DNA of 64,000 nucleotides from Pelodictyon luteolum DSM 273 (GCF_000012485.1 NC_007512.1:1303001-1367000); one strand, 5' to 3'. Shown: positions 28,184-38,577, numbered from the stretch's first letter. Notes: generated by a model from the letters alone, not told the origin. Made by a program: numbers and translations.

Positions 28184-29752
28184 TCAGGGAGACACCCGAA
28201 GTTTCTGTCCGGTTCGGATGATTTTCTTATTGGAGATCCGGTTCCACTCCGCCAGACGTCGGACACTTATCCGGTACTCTGAGGCGATGTCCGAAAGGGT
28301 CTCTCCCCTTCTCACCCTGTGGTAGCGCACATCCCTGCCGGAATTCTTCCGGCTCCCTGTGTCCGTGGTGGCGATGCTGAGCCGCTGACCGCGCTGGATC
28401 AGCATCCTGCCGCCAAGGCCGTTAAGTTCAGCAAGTTCCCGGATGCTTATTCCATAACGGCGTGCGATGGAGGCCGCAGTTTCCCCCTTTGCAACCCTGT
28501 GGGTCGTGATGCGGGCCGGGGGAGAAGGTTGCAGGGGGGAAACATCCGGAACAACCTCGGCTGTATCAGTTATCCCCTCCGGGATATCGAGTGCGGTCAC
28601 GACGGGATCGTAGAGGTCGTTTTCACGGTCGGAGAAGACGCGGGCATACTGCTCCGGGATGCGAAGCTCCCCTTTTGCCGTGTTCCCTGCCGGGACGAAT
28701 CCGATCTTGTACTGCGGGTTGAGGAACCGGAGATCCTCGATCGGAAGGCCGAGCGTAAGGCTCACCCGTTCGAAGGAGACCGGGCGGCGTACCTCGACGG
28801 ACTCGATGTCACGGTACAGGAAACCCGGCAGGAGAGGCTCGAGATTATGCTCCCTGTGGTAGTTCATGATATAGTGGACAGCGATGAACGCCGGCACATA
28901 CCCGCGGGTTTCAGCGGGCAGATACCGCCATATGGTCCAGTAATCCCTGTTCCCCGATGACCCCGAAGCTGCCCGGGCTTTCCGGATGGCCTTGTTGACG
29001 TTTCCGGGTCCGGAATTATATGCGGCGAGAGCAAGGAACCAGTCACCGTATATGTTGTAGAGGTCGCGAAGGTGGCGTGCTGCTGCATCACTGGCTTTCC
29101 GGGGATTGAACCGGTCCTCGATGAATGATGATGACTCCAGACCGTAGCGGCTGCCGGTTCCGTACATGAACTGCCAAAGCCCCTTTGCCCCGGCCCGGGA
29201 CACGGCAGTGGGATTGAGGGCCGACTCGACGATGGCAAGGTATTTCATGTCCGCCGGCACATTGTGGCGGGCAAGGGCGGCCTCGAACATCGGGAAATAG
29301 ATGCGGGTGAGTCCGAGAATTTTCGTCGTCGCAATCCGCTTGTCAACCGCATAGACCCTTATAAAACCCTTGACATGGTTGTTGTAGGTCAGATTGAAAG
29401 GCGTTTTACGGTTGAGGGCCTCGATTCTTGCGGCATAGACCGAATCGCTGTACTGGGGGACGAACTGCAGCGGAAATCCTGAACGCGTCTCGGTACCGGA
29501 CGGAACGGCGAAATGCTCGTCGCTGAAGTATGATGCCTGCATGAGGCTGTCGAGCGACGCCGAGAGCGAGGCGCTCGAGAACACATCGGGAGCGGAGGCC
29601 GCGGCCGCTGGACGCCCGATGGGCGCAAGAAGGAGCAGCAGCAAAGGAAGCAACAGCCCCGGAAGGGCATAAGGGATCCTGATGGTCACAGGTGGCACGG
29701 GAAACGTATATGGAAGATTCATGGGTACGAAGGAAACGCCCCCGATCAACAT
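28184..29752 (-). CDS. Lytic murein transglycosylase, MltD-like, with two LysM repeats
   Basis: A 522-residue exported enzyme cleaving peptidoglycan glycan strands. Signal segment at about residues 28-52. The SLT domain has the catalytic glutamate in [28 protein letters not shown] (Glu176) and the [13 protein letters not shown] motif near 250. Two LysM domains for glycan binding follow near 417-460 ([18 protein letters not shown]) and 475-520 ([18 protein letters not shown]). Order and length match MltD. A second start at 29722 (MNLPYTF) is equally good and puts the signal peptide nearer the N-terminus. Confidence 0.92.
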   Translation of the reverse strand: MLIGGVSFVPMNLPYTFPVPPVTIRIPYALPGLLLPLLLLLLAPIGRPAAAASAPDVFSSASLSASLDSLMQASYFSDEHFAVPSGTETRSGFPLQFVPQYSDSVYAARIEALNRKTPFNLTYNNHVKGFIRVYAVDKRIATTKILGLTRIYFPMFEAALARHNVPADMKYLAIVESALNPTAVSRAGAKGLWQFMYGTGSRYGLESSSFIEDRFNPRKASDAAARHLRDLYNIYGDWFLALAAYNSGPGNVNKAIRKARAASGSSGNRDYWTIWRYLPAETRGYVPAFIAVHYIMNYHREHNLEPLLPGFLYRDIESVEVRRPVSFERVSLTLGLPIEDLRFLNPQYKIGFVPAGNTAKGELRIPEQYARVFSDRENDLYDPVVTALDIPEGITDTAEVVPDVSPLQPSPPARITTHRVAKGETAASIARRYGISIRELAELNGLGGRMLIQRGQRLSIATTDTGSRKNSGRDVRYHRVRRGETLSDIASEYRISVRRLAEWNRISNKKIIRTGQKLRVSP

Positions 29753-29790
29753 ATGAACACTTCCCCAGTATTACAAGCGACGGAAGCGGC

Positions 29791-30552
29791 TTATCTCAGC
29801 TTCCGGCATCCGTAATCATCCGGATACACCACCCGGGATAGAAAGAGGCCGGAGGCGGCTGCCGGCCGAACCCTCCGGGCATGGGCATCGGCATCGAGCA
29901 TCGCCTTGAAGGAGCATGGATCGAGCCGGCCCGCACCTATGTCCATCATCGCGCCCACCAGTCCGCGAACCATGCTCCGAAGAAACCGGTTGGCCGCAAT
30001 ATGGAAGACCAGAAACCCCCGATGGCGGTACCATCCGGCCATGCGGACCGAGCACAGGCTGCCCGTTCCGTCCCGGTCCTCACGCGAAAAAGCGCTGAAG
30101 TCATGGATGCCCTTGAGGGTTACGGCAAGAGAGTGCATGAGGGGTAGGTCAAGCGGCCTGGACGAACAGCCGGCAAAACGTCCGAAAACGGCCGAGGGTT
30201 CTTCCATGAGGAAGTAACGGTACTGACGCTCGGCAGCACTGAACCGGGCGTGGAACTCCATGTCTACTTCCTGAGGGCAGTCAACCCTGATGGTATCCGG
30301 CAGGAGGCAGTTGAGTGAATGCGCGATACGCTGTAGCTCAAGCGATGAGGCGGTCTGAAAATTCACCACCTGACCGAGGGCATGCACGCCCCGGTCGGTA
30401 CGGCCGGCTGCTGCAAGGTTGACCCTCTCCTGCAGGATACGGCTGAGGCACGCCTCCAGTTCCCCCTGTACGGTCACGATGCCGCCCGGCTGGCGCTGCC
30501 ATCCTGCATACGGAGTACCGTCATATTCTACGCGCAGTCTGATATTCCTCAT
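29791..30552 (-). CDS. truA: tRNA pseudouridine(38-40) synthase TruA
   Basis: A 253-residue enzyme making pseudouridine at positions 38-40 of tRNA anticodon arms. The catalytic motif AAGRTDRGVHALGQVVNF places the nucleophile at Asp53. The N-terminal RLRVEYDGTPYAGWQRQP and C-terminal FLRSMVRGLVGAMMDIGAG segments are family hallmarks. It is divergent from the GH13-like gene across about 100 bp. Confidence 0.95.
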   Translation of the reverse strand: MRNIRLRVEYDGTPYAGWQRQPGGIVTVQGELEACLSRILQERVNLAAAGRTDRGVHALGQVVNFQTASSLELQRIAHSLNCLLPDTIRVDCPQEVDMEFHARFSAAERQYRYFLMEEPSAVFGRFAGCSSRPLDLPLMHSLAVTLKGIHDFSAFSREDRDGTGSLCSVRMAGWYRHRGFLVFHIAANRFLRSMVRGLVGAMMDIGAGRLDPCSFKAMLDADAHARRVRPAAASGLFLSRVVYPDDYGCRKLR

Positions 30553-30653
30553 GAGAATTGCTACATTTCATTCCGTCAGTGCCAACAATGCACTGAACAG
30601 GAACAGATATTCAACCAGAACTGATATTCAATTCATATACAACAGCCCCCATC

Positions 30654-32558
30654 GTGCATAGAGAGCATTTAGAGATTGTCCAGAGCGCCCTTCGGGCCCT
30701 CTCCCCCGCCCCGGAATCATCCAGCTACCGCGTCCCCCGGATGTGGGTGGATGAACAACCCGGAGCAATCGCAGTAGATCCGGTCCTCTGGCATCTGGAG
30801 CAGCTTGGGGAACTGCTGGCCTCCCCGTCAGCGGACACAGCCGTCGACTGGCACCGGGAAGCCGTCGTCTACAACCTCTTTGTGCGCTTCGGCTGCGCCT
30901 TCGATCACGACGGGGACGGCCGGATAGCCCCGGAGCCCCTCGCTTCCGGCTTCAGGGAGACCGGCACGCTCCTGAAGGCGATCGCAATGCTTCCTTATAT
31001 AAAAAAACTTGGTGCCAATACCATCTACCTGCTCCCTCTCACCACCATAGGCGAAAAAGAGAGGAAAGGCACCCTCGGTTCCCCCTACGCCGTTCAGGAT
31101 CCGCTACGGCTCGACCCGATGCTGGCTGAGCCAGCTCTCGGACTCCAGCCCGAAACCCTCCTCAAGGCATTCATTGAGGCCGCACACCTTCAGGGCATGC
31201 ACGTGGTGCTGGAGTTCGTCTTCCGTACTGCCTCCGTCGACAGCCGCTGGATAGGGGAACATCCAGAGTGGTTCTACTGGCTGAAAGAGAGCGTTCCCCC
31301 GGAATCCTACGGCCCGCCGCACTTTCAGCAGGATACCCTGAACGAGATCTACAGCCTCGTCGACCGCCACGAGATGGAAGGCCTCCCTGCCCCTTCGGAA
31401 AGCTATCGCAACCAGTTCGCCCGCCGCCCCGTTACGGCCGAGCCCCAAAAGGAAGGCGGGTATAGGGGAATCGATGCCGACGGTGAAGCATGCAGAATCG
31501 CCAGCGCGTTTTCCGACTGGCCGCCGGACGACCGGCAGCCCGCCTGGACCGATGTCACCTACCTCCGCATGCATACACCTCCGGAGTTCGACTACATCGC
31601 CTACAACACCATACGCATGTACGATGCCGCGCTCACAAACCCTGAAACCCACAACACCGGTCTCTGGGAGGAGATCTCGGGCATCATCCCCCGCTTCCAG
31701 CGTGAGTACGGCATCGACGGCGCCATGATGGACATGGGCCACGCACTGCCGGCAGCACTGAAAAAAGAGATCGTCACGCGGGCACGGAAAACAAGGCCCG
31801 ATTTCGTCTTCTGGGATGAGAACTTCGACCCGACCCCGGCCATACGCGACGAGGGCTTCAACGCCGTCTTCGGCTCGTTCCCCTTCGTCGTCAGCGACAT
31901 CATCTATATCAGGGGGCTGCTCAATTTCCTCAACAAGACCGGCGTGGCCCTACCCTTTTTCGGGACCGGAGAAAACCACAACACCCCCAGAGTTCCGTTC
32001 CGCTACGGTGAACAGGAGGCAGGAAGAAGCTTCTCGACCTTCATCTTCACCCTGTCAGCCGTCCTTCCTGCCGTTCCCTTCATCCACTCCGGCATGGAGA
32101 TCCTTGAATGGCGTCCGGTCAACCTCGGGCTCAACTTCAATGATGAAGACCGCGCCATGTGGCCCCCGGAAACCCTTCCCCTCTTCAGCGCCGCAAGCTT
32201 CGACTGGGAGAGGACGAACAGCCTGCAGCCGCTGAACGGGTACGTCAAAAAAGTACTCGACGTGCGAAGCCGCCATCTCGACATCATACTCTCCGGAGAG
32301 CAGGGCTCCCTCGTTATCCCCATCGTCTCCGACGACGCCATCTTTGCACTGAAGCGGACGGCCGGAGGCCGCTCGCTGCTCTTCATCGGCAACAGCGCCA
32401 TTGACAACCCGAGAACCGGCTACATCGAGTTCAAAAAAGAATCCGCAGCCCTTGACGACCTGCTGACCGGAACAATATGCATGGTAGAAAATCACCGGCT
32501 CGAACTCACCCTCAAGCCCGGCCAGTGCATGCTCTTTCTCCTTCCGGATGAAAATTGA
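30654..32558 (+). CDS. GH13 alpha-amylase-superfamily protein, GlgE-like, with altered catalytic motifs
   Basis: A 634-residue protein with a (beta/alpha)8 barrel of the GH13 type. [14 protein letters not shown] is strand 2-3; [14 protein letters not shown] ... EHPEWFYW resembles the GlgE/maltosyltransferase region. Region II reads [14 protein letters not shown] with Asp360 as likely nucleophile, but the arginine usual two residues before it is Met358. Region III is FVFWDEN with Glu389. Region IV is GENHNTPR, where the third catalytic aspartate is Asn443. Substrate and activity are therefore uncertain. Starts at a GTG; the ATG at 30741 is an alternative. Followed by a sugar kinase and a sodium-solute symporter, perhaps one sugar-related unit. 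Confidence 0.8.
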   Translation: MHREHLEIVQSALRALSPAPESSSYRVPRMWVDEQPGAIAVDPVLWHLEQLGELLASPSADTAVDWHREAVVYNLFVRFGCAFDHDGDGRIAPEPLASGFRETGTLLKAIAMLPYIKKLGANTIYLLPLTTIGEKERKGTLGSPYAVQDPLRLDPMLAEPALGLQPETLLKAFIEAAHLQGMHVVLEFVFRTASVDSRWIGEHPEWFYWLKESVPPESYGPPHFQQDTLNEIYSLVDRHEMEGLPAPSESYRNQFARRPVTAEPQKEGGYRGIDADGEACRIASAFSDWPPDDRQPAWTDVTYLRMHTPPEFDYIAYNTIRMYDAALTNPETHNTGLWEEISGIIPRFQREYGIDGAMMDMGHALPAALKKEIVTRARKTRPDFVFWDENFDPTPAIRDEGFNAVFGSFPFVVSDIIYIRGLLNFLNKTGVALPFFGTGENHNTPRVPFRYGEQEAGRSFSTFIFTLSAVLPAVPFIHSGMEILEWRPVNLGLNFNDEDRAMWPPETLPLFSAASFDWERTNSLQPLNGYVKKVLDVRSRHLDIILSGEQGSLVIPIVSDDAIFALKRTAGGRSLLFIGNSAIDNPRTGYIEFKKESAALDDLLTGTICMVENHRLELTLKPGQCMLFLLPDEN

Positions 32559-32631
32559 GGCACCTTGGAATCATACTGCGTAAAATCGTATCTTGAGTAC
32601 TTTTACCCGAACCACTAAACGACCCTCGACC

Positions 32632-33543
32632 ATGCCCATACTCATTGTCGGCTCCCTAGCATTCGATGACATCGAAACCCCCTTCGGCAGTTCCATGAAC
32701 ACCCTTGGAGGCTCCTCCACCTATATCGCCCTCTCGGCAAGCTACTTTGCCGACAAAATCCAGATGGTCGGCGTGGTAGGATCCGATTTCGAGGCAGAAC
32801 ACTTCCAGCTTCTGCACGACAGGGACATTGATACCAAGGGAATCCAGGTCATCGAAGACGGCAAAACCTTCCGCTGGGCCGGCCGCTACCACTATGACAT
32901 GAACACCCGTGACACCCTCGACACCCAGCTCAACGTCTTCGCGGATTTCGACCCCCATATCCCCCACCAGTACCAGGATACCGGCATCGTCGTGCTCGGC
33001 AACATCGACCCCGAACTGCAGCTGAAGGTGCTTACACAGATAAAGAAGCCTGAAATGGTCATCCTCGACACGATGAACTTCTGGATCGAGGGCAAGCCCG
33101 AAGCGCTTAAGGAAACCCTCAAGCACGTCGACGTCTTCATCCTCAACGACAGTGAAGCACGCCTGCTCAGCGGCGACCCGAACCTCGTCAAGTCCGCCCG
33201 CATCATCCGCGAGATGGGACCCAAGACCCTCATCATCAAGAAAGGCGAGCACGGCGCACTCCTCTTCACCAACGGAGGCATCTTCGCTGCACCGGCGTTC
33301 CCGCTTGAGTCCATCTACGACCCGACAGGAGCCGGAGACACATTTGCCGGCGGATTCATCGGCCATCTCTCCCGCTGCGGGGAAGTGACCGACATGGAAC
33401 TGCGCAAAGCAGTGCTTTACGGCAGCGCCATGGCCAGCTTCTGCGTCGAGAAGTTCGGCACTGAAAAGATTGCAGCGCTTGATATGCTTGAAATCGAAGA
33501 CCGGTACGACAGCTTCCTCGAACTCTCCAGAATCGACGTCTGA
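32632..33543 (+). CDS. PfkB-family carbohydrate kinase
   Basis: A 303-residue ribokinase-type sugar or nucleoside kinase. The first signature is visible in the LGGSSTYIALSASYF segment, and the second is DPTGAGDTFAGGFIGHL near residue 225, with the catalytic aspartate in GAGD. The start is ATG 32632, giving MPILIVGSLAFDDIETPFG; an upstream in-frame start would add 13 residues without conservation. Substrate unknown. It is 73 bp after the GH13-like gene and 80 bp before an SSS symporter. Confidence 0.88.
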   Translation: MPILIVGSLAFDDIETPFGSSMNTLGGSSTYIALSASYFADKIQMVGVVGSDFEAEHFQLLHDRDIDTKGIQVIEDGKTFRWAGRYHYDMNTRDTLDTQLNVFADFDPHIPHQYQDTGIVVLGNIDPELQLKVLTQIKKPEMVILDTMNFWIEGKPEALKETLKHVDVFILNDSEARLLSGDPNLVKSARIIREMGPKTLIIKKGEHGALLFTNGGIFAAPAFPLESIYDPTGAGDTFAGGFIGHLSRCGEVTDMELRKAVLYGSAMASFCVEKFGTEKIAALDMLEIEDRYDSFLELSRIDV

Positions 33544-33584
33544 GCCCACTGTTCAAAGGGCCTAAGGGCCATTATCCCATGAAC

Positions 33585-33607
33585 CCGGGGGGCAGAGAAT
33601 CCCCCGG
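33585..33607 (+). other. Inverted repeat between the PfkB and symporter genes
   Basis: ccggggg and cccccgg arms with a nine-base loop, without a T-run. A weak ggcc-taag-ggcc hairpin precedes it. Together they could reduce read-through into the symporter gene. Confidence 0.4.
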
Positions 33608-33622
33608 ATCCCCTCCAAGCCC

Positions 33623-35380
33623 ATGAATGCGCTCAACGCCCTCGACTACAGTTTCATCATCGGCTATCTCCTCCTGACGCTCTTCATCGGACTCTGGTTC
33701 TCCCGGAGAGCCTCCGAGAACGTCGGAGAGTTCTTTCTGTCCGGCCGCAAGCTTCCCTGGTGGATCGCCGGGACCGGCATGGTGGCCACCACCTTCGCCG
33801 CCGACACGCCGCTGGCCGTAACAGGCTTTGTCGCACGCCATGGCATTGCCGGCAACTGGGTCTGGTGGACATTCGTTTCAGGAGGCATGCTCACCGTCTT
33901 CTTCTTCGCCCGACTCTGGCGCCGCGCTGAAATCCTCACCGACCTCGAATTCATCGAACTGCGATACAGCGGCCCTGCCGCACGGTTCCTCCGCGGGTTC
34001 AAGGCCATCTACTTCGGACTCTTCATCAACGCCGTCATCATCGGGTGGGTCAACCTCGCCATGTTCAAGATCATCAGCATCATGATCCCTGAACTGAACC
34101 CGCAGCTGACCATCATAGCCCTCGTCCTCTTCACCACCTTCTACTCCAGCCTCTCAGGCCTCTGGGGCGTCTCCATCACCGATGCCGTGCAGTTCGTGAT
34201 CGCCATCGCGGGCTGCATCATCCTGGCGGTTCTTGCCGTCCAGTCGCCGGCAGTCGTCAATGCAGGCGGGCTGCAGGCAGCGCTGCCGGAGTGGATGTTC
34301 GACTTTTTCCCGGCCATCACCGCTAAAGACTCCGGCGGAGCCGGTGCCTTCGCACTCCCCTTCGCCTCGTTTGCCGCCATGGCCTTCGTGCAGTGGTGGG
34401 CATCCTGGTACCCCGGCTCCGAGCCCGGAGGCGGAGGCTACATCGCACAGCGCATGATGAGTGCCAAGGATGAAAAGCATTCACTGCTGGCCACCTTATG
34501 GTTCACCGTGGCCCACTACTGCCTGAGGCCGTGGCCATGGATCATCGTCGGCTTGGCTAGCCTCGTGATGTTCCCCGACCTGCCGGCGGCAGAGAAGGAG
34601 GACGGGTTCGTCTACGTCATGCAGGCCGTATTGCCGCCGGGCCTCAAGGGCCTCCTCATCGCAGCATTCCTGGCCGCCTACATGTCGACCCTTGCCACCC
34701 ACCTCAACTGGGGAACCAGCTACCTTATAAACGACTTCTACCGCCGCTTCATAACGATCGACGGTTCGCCAAAGCACTACGTCGCAGTCTCAAAAATCAC
34801 CACCGGCCTCACTGCCGGCTTCGCCCTCTACATCACGTTCTTTGTCCTCCACACCATCACGGGTGCATGGGAGTTCATCATTCAGTGCGGAGCAGGCACC
34901 GGGTTCGTGCTTATCCTCCGCTGGTTCTGGTGGAGGCTGAACGCATGGAGTGAAATCACCTCCATGCTCGCCCCGTTCCTCGCTTACGGATACCTGTCGC
35001 TCTTTACACAGATCGTGTTCCCCTCGTCGATCTTCATCATCGTCGCATTTACCATCACTGCCACTCTGGCCGTCACCTTTCTCACCGCGCCCACCGAGCG
35101 AAAGCACCTTGAGGCTTTCTACCGCAAGACCAGGGTTGGCGGGGTCCTCTGGGAGCCTGTCGCAAAAAACCTTCCCGATGTCCACTCAGACACCGGATTT
35201 CTCCGGCTCTTCTTCGACTGGGCGCTTGGTATTGCCATGGTTTACGCCATACTCTTCGGCACCGGCCGGATCATCTTCGGTGAACCGCTGACCGGAGCAC
35301 TTTTCCTTGCCGGAGGCGCCGTAGCCGGAACCCTCATCTTCATGGACCTGAACCGACGCGGCTGGAACAACCTGAACTGA
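33623..35380 (+). CDS. Sodium:solute symporter (SSS family)
   Basis: A 585-residue integral membrane protein with about 13-14 hydrophobic segments. Family traits are GEFFLSGRKLPWWIAGTGMVATTFAADTPLAVTG after TM1 (the Na+-binding TM1 region of LeuT-fold SSS proteins) and LLIAAFLAAYMSTLATHLNWGTSYLINDFYRRF in the TM8 region. It imports a sugar, amino acid or other solute with Na+. Its position after a GH13-like protein and a PfkB kinase suggests a sugar, but the sequence alone does not show it. Confidence 0.88.
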   Translation: MNALNALDYSFIIGYLLLTLFIGLWFSRRASENVGEFFLSGRKLPWWIAGTGMVATTFAADTPLAVTGFVARHGIAGNWVWWTFVSGGMLTVFFFARLWRRAEILTDLEFIELRYSGPAARFLRGFKAIYFGLFINAVIIGWVNLAMFKIISIMIPELNPQLTIIALVLFTTFYSSLSGLWGVSITDAVQFVIAIAGCIILAVLAVQSPAVVNAGGLQAALPEWMFDFFPAITAKDSGGAGAFALPFASFAAMAFVQWWASWYPGSEPGGGGYIAQRMMSAKDEKHSLLATLWFTVAHYCLRPWPWIIVGLASLVMFPDLPAAEKEDGFVYVMQAVLPPGLKGLLIAAFLAAYMSTLATHLNWGTSYLINDFYRRFITIDGSPKHYVAVSKITTGLTAGFALYITFFVLHTITGAWEFIIQCGAGTGFVLILRWFWWRLNAWSEITSMLAPFLAYGYLSLFTQIVFPSSIFIIVAFTITATLAVTFLTAPTERKHLEAFYRKTRVGGVLWEPVAKNLPDVHSDTGFLRLFFDWALGIAMVYAILFGTGRIIFGEPLTGALFLAGGAVAGTLIFMDLNRRGWNNLN

Positions 35381-35387
35381 TAGGAGG

Positions 35388-35969
35388 ATGAGGACACCGA
35401 ACATTCTGCTTGCATCGCAGTCGCCGAGGCGTCGCGAACTCTTAGCCCTCTTGGCCATTCCTTTCACGGCTGTAAGGGTTGATACGCCTGAACAGTTCGA
35501 ATGCGCTGCATCTCTTGAAGAGAACGTGCGGAGGATAGCGGAAGAAAAAGCACGGGAGGCGCGGCGTCTCTACCCCGAAGAGTCAAGCTCTTCCATCATC
35601 CTCAGCGCCGACACAGTGGTCGAACACGACGGGCTGATCCTGCAGAAACCACAGGGAGAGGAGGAGGCCCTTGCCATGCTCCAAAGCCTCCAGGGACGAA
35701 CCCACTCTGTCCACACGGGGTATGCGCTTCTCTACGGAGAACGGAAGCATACCGCCATGGCAACCACCCGGGTCACATTCAACGCAATGCCGAAGAGGGA
35801 GATCATGCGCTACATCGCCACAGGAAGCCCCTTCGACAAGGCGGGGGCCTACGGCATCCAGGACCCGGTGATGGCCTCCTATGTCAGTGGGATAGAGGGA
35901 TGCTACTACAATGTTGTCGGCCTGCCGCTCTCAGCGGTATGGGCGGCCATTCAGAAAATGGTTGTTTAA
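35388..35969 (+). CDS. maf: Maf-family nucleoside triphosphate pyrophosphatase
   Basis: A 193-residue Maf/HAM1-fold enzyme that hydrolyses non-canonical or dTTP/UTP-type nucleotides. ILLASQSPRRRELL at the N-terminus is the Maf signature, and IILSADTVVEHDG near residue 66 holds the catalytic aspartate. SPFDKAGAYGIQDP is the third family motif. Begins 7 bp after the symporter stop and ends 25 bp before miaA, so it lies in one run. Confidence 0.92.
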   Translation: MRTPNILLASQSPRRRELLALLAIPFTAVRVDTPEQFECAASLEENVRRIAEEKAREARRLYPEESSSSIILSADTVVEHDGLILQKPQGEEEALAMLQSLQGRTHSVHTGYALLYGERKHTAMATTRVTFNAMPKREIMRYIATGSPFDKAGAYGIQDPVMASYVSGIEGCYYNVVGLPLSAVWAAIQKMVV

Positions 35970-35994
35970 GACGGTGGGGAAAGTCTCTGGAAAC

Positions 35995-36909
35995 ATGACG
36001 GTACCGGTCATCACCGGACCGACGGCGTCCGGCAAGTCGGCCCTCGCTCACCGGCTCGCCCTTGAAACCGGTGCAGAGATCCTCTCCGCCGACTCCCGCC
36101 AGGTCTACCGTGAACTCACCATCGGCTCGGCCAAGCCCTCCCGGGAGATGCTCCGGGAGGTAGCGTACCACTTCATCAACGAAAGAGCAATCACGGAGCC
36201 CTTCAGCGCCGGCGCGTTCGCCCTTGAAGCCACAGCACGCATCCGGGAGATCAAGAGGCGCGGCAAACGGGTCATTGTGGCCGGAGGGTCGGCGCTGTAC
36301 CTGGAGGGGCTCATTAGTCCCTTTGCCGAACTCCCCCCCCAAAATGCAGAAATCCGCCGGAAGCTCAGCGAGCAGCTGGCGGACCTCGGAGGCGAACTCC
36401 TGTATGAACGACTCAAACAGCTGGACCCGGAACAGGCCGAAACGCTTGACCCGACAAAAACCCACCGCCTGCTCCGCAGCCTCGAAATCATTGAGATCAC
36501 GGGGCGGACCGTAACGGAACTGCAGGCAAAAAAGAGCGGAGAGCCGTCCCCCCCGAGTTCGCTGCACTTCAAAACCTTTGCGATAGATATTCCCCGAGAA
36601 GAACTCTACCGGCAGATCAACCGGCGCACGGAATCGATGATGGAGGAAGGGCTCCTCATTGAGGCTGAACAGCTCTGGAAGCGGTACCGGATCGAAATTG
36701 AAAACAAGTCACTGCCGGCACTTCTCACCGTCGGCTACCAGGAACTCTTCGACCACTTCAGGGGCCGCACCACCCTTGACGAGGCCGTCACCCTCATCCA
36801 GCAGCATACCCGCAATTACGCAAAAAGACAGCTGACGTTCATGCGCAACCGGCTCACAGTCCAATGGATGCCGGCCGATACGGACTGGACTGCGCACTTC
36901 ACGGGATAG
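35995..36909 (+). CDS. miaA: tRNA dimethylallyltransferase MiaA
   Basis: A 304-residue enzyme adding a dimethylallyl group to A37 of tRNAs reading U-initial codons. The P-loop ITGPTASGKSALAHRLA is near residue 7. SADSRQVYRELTIGSAKPS and VAGGSALYLEGL are typical substrate and DMAPP-site motifs, and TRNYAKRQLTFMRN is the C-terminal signature. The start is ATG 35995; the frame is open further up into maf, but without conservation. Confidence 0.95.
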   Translation: MTVPVITGPTASGKSALAHRLALETGAEILSADSRQVYRELTIGSAKPSREMLREVAYHFINERAITEPFSAGAFALEATARIREIKRRGKRVIVAGGSALYLEGLISPFAELPPQNAEIRRKLSEQLADLGGELLYERLKQLDPEQAETLDPTKTHRLLRSLEIIEITGRTVTELQAKKSGEPSPPSSLHFKTFAIDIPREELYRQINRRTESMMEEGLLIEAEQLWKRYRIEIENKSLPALLTVGYQELFDHFRGRTTLDEAVTLIQQHTRNYAKRQLTFMRNRLTVQWMPADTDWTAHFTG

Positions 36910-36967
36910 AACAAGCGGCTCCATCAAGAGGAGCCCAGCCGGGCATGCCCGTTCAGACAAACAGATC

Positions 36968-37213
36968 TTAATTCCCGTTCAGCGATTGGGCCGGTTCGTT
37001 CTTTGTGAGGATGCCGTCAGCGACCATCTTCTCGATGGCTTTACCGAGCTCTGCGTGTGTCCTCAGCATGCCCTGCATTGACATGGCGACTGCGGCAACA
37101 GGACGTACGCTGGCCTGCTGATCTTCAATTTTGGTGACGTTGACAAGATCCATACGGATGACTCCGTCAATGAGCATGATATTGGCGATGCCGTCGGCAT
37201 AAATGGTCTGCAT
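36968..37213 (-). CDS. Small conserved hypothetical protein
   Basis: An 81-residue protein with no recognised domain name. It starts MQTIYADGIANIMLIDGVIRMDLVNVTKI, which looks like a small beta-sheet unit, and ends with a helix-like GKAIEKMVADGILTKN. It is compact, non-membrane and has a plausible independent promoter in the 200-bp region shared with the divergent DUF481 gene. Function unknown. Confidence 0.65.
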   Translation of the reverse strand: MQTIYADGIANIMLIDGVIRMDLVNVTKIEDQQASVRPVAAVAMSMQGMLRTHAELGKAIEKMVADGILTKNEPAQSLNGN

Positions 37214-37415
37214 GGCAGGGAAGGTTTTAATGGTGGTTGATACGAGCCATAATTAACGAAATATGTGCCATCCATCCAATAATCCGGATCCAGGCGGGTA
37301 CTCTCCGGATGATAAAAATTTGTCTGGATGCAAAAAAGAAGGTAGGTTGGCACCAAATACAGATACGATACCCCGTATCCAAAACCCAGCAAACCCTTTA
37401 CCCCCCTATTCCGCC

Positions 37416-38411
37416 ATGCAGTTGTGTTCCCCCGCCCGCCGATCTCTTGCCCCCGCACTCTTTCTCGCCCTTCTTTTCGTCCACTCATCCCCTGCTCTTG
37501 GCATCGACCGGGTAAGCCTCTCGAACGGCGACCAGCTGAGCGGCACGGTGGTGAAGATGGAGAATTCCGCCCTCCGCTTAGACACCGGGTACGCAGGACC
37601 GATTTCTATAGCCTGGAATAAAGTGATTGGGCTCACCACAGAGAAACCCATGCGCATCCTTCTGGAAGACGGCAGGATCATGGAGTCCACCGCCCTCGTG
37701 CAGGCCGATCTGCTGCCGGTGCAGCAGATCAACCCCGAAGCGTGGGTGACCGGCGATGGACACCTCTTCAAAGGCGAGGCCGCACTGTCGCTGAACTTAG
37801 ACCGGGGCAATACGCGATCTGACGAAGCCGATGTCGACACAGCCATGGAGTGGCGGCATCTCCGCCACCGGGTAAAGCTGTCAGGTGAACTGGAGTACGA
37901 CACCACGGAAAGAGCAACGACGAACGACAAATGGTACGTGCTCGCCAAATACGACCATATCGCCTCCCCTCTCCGCTACTACGGCGCGAAGGTGGACTTC
38001 AAGACCGACCGCATCGCTGGACTCGACCTCCGCTTCGCCGCCGGCCCCTATCTCGGGCTCCAGTTCATCCACACCCCCGCAACCCGCCTCAGCACCGAAC
38101 TCGGAGCGGATCTGGTGAGTGAGCGGTTCACGGCCATACCCGGCAACAACTACATGGCCGGCTCCTGGTCGCTTGACTGCAGCCACACGCTCCTTACTGA
38201 CACCCTCGAGCTCTACCATCACCAGAAAGGCCTCGTGAACGTTGAGAGCCTCTCGGGTGTCATCCTCGACACCTGGACCGGCCTGAAAATCCCGATCCGG
38301 GGAGGATTCAGCACCAGTGCGGAACTCAAGGCCGAGTACAGCGGCGACGTCGGGGAAAACATCAAACCCTGGGACCTCTCATACCGCCTGAAATTCGGGT
38401 ACAACTGGTAG
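37416..38411 (+). CDS. DUF481-family outer-membrane protein (YdiY-like)
   Basis: A 331-residue exported protein with a signal peptide ending near SPALG. An N-terminal beta domain with VSLSNGDQLSGTVVKMENSAL is followed by a DUF481 barrel of repeated aromatic strands (LSLNLDRGNTRSDEADVDTAMEW is the typical first part), ending in GYNW. YdiY is a salt-induced outer-membrane protein in E. coli; the function here is unknown. The ATG at 37416 is used because it leads into the signal peptide; the frame is open 51 codons further upstream. Confidence 0.85.
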   Translation: MQLCSPARRSLAPALFLALLFVHSSPALGIDRVSLSNGDQLSGTVVKMENSALRLDTGYAGPISIAWNKVIGLTTEKPMRILLEDGRIMESTALVQADLLPVQQINPEAWVTGDGHLFKGEAALSLNLDRGNTRSDEADVDTAMEWRHLRHRVKLSGELEYDTTERATTNDKWYVLAKYDHIASPLRYYGAKVDFKTDRIAGLDLRFAAGPYLGLQFIHTPATRLSTELGADLVSERFTAIPGNNYMAGSWSLDCSHTLLTDTLELYHHQKGLVNVESLSGVILDTWTGLKIPIRGGFSTSAELKAEYSGDVGENIKPWDLSYRLKFGYNW

Positions 38412-38453
38412 GAAGCACCACAAGGTGCGGCATTTTCAGCGCATAAAAAAAAT

Positions 38454-38482
38454 TCTTTGTGTGTGGATTTTTTGCCTATAAT
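38454..38482 (+). promoter_or_regulatory. Possible sigma-70-type promoter upstream of the STAS gene
   Basis: A TATAAT hexamer at 38477-38482 with a weak tctttg at 38454 gives 17-bp spacing, about 95 bp upstream of the STAS start codon in an AT-rich gap. Confidence 0.35.
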
Positions 38483-38577
38483 AATTCTGTGGGACAAGGA
38501 AGAGACCGGCTTTTTCCGGGAAAGTCTTAACAGGTTCTGCCCGTAATATCTTACAGGTTTTATCGTAGGAATTTACA

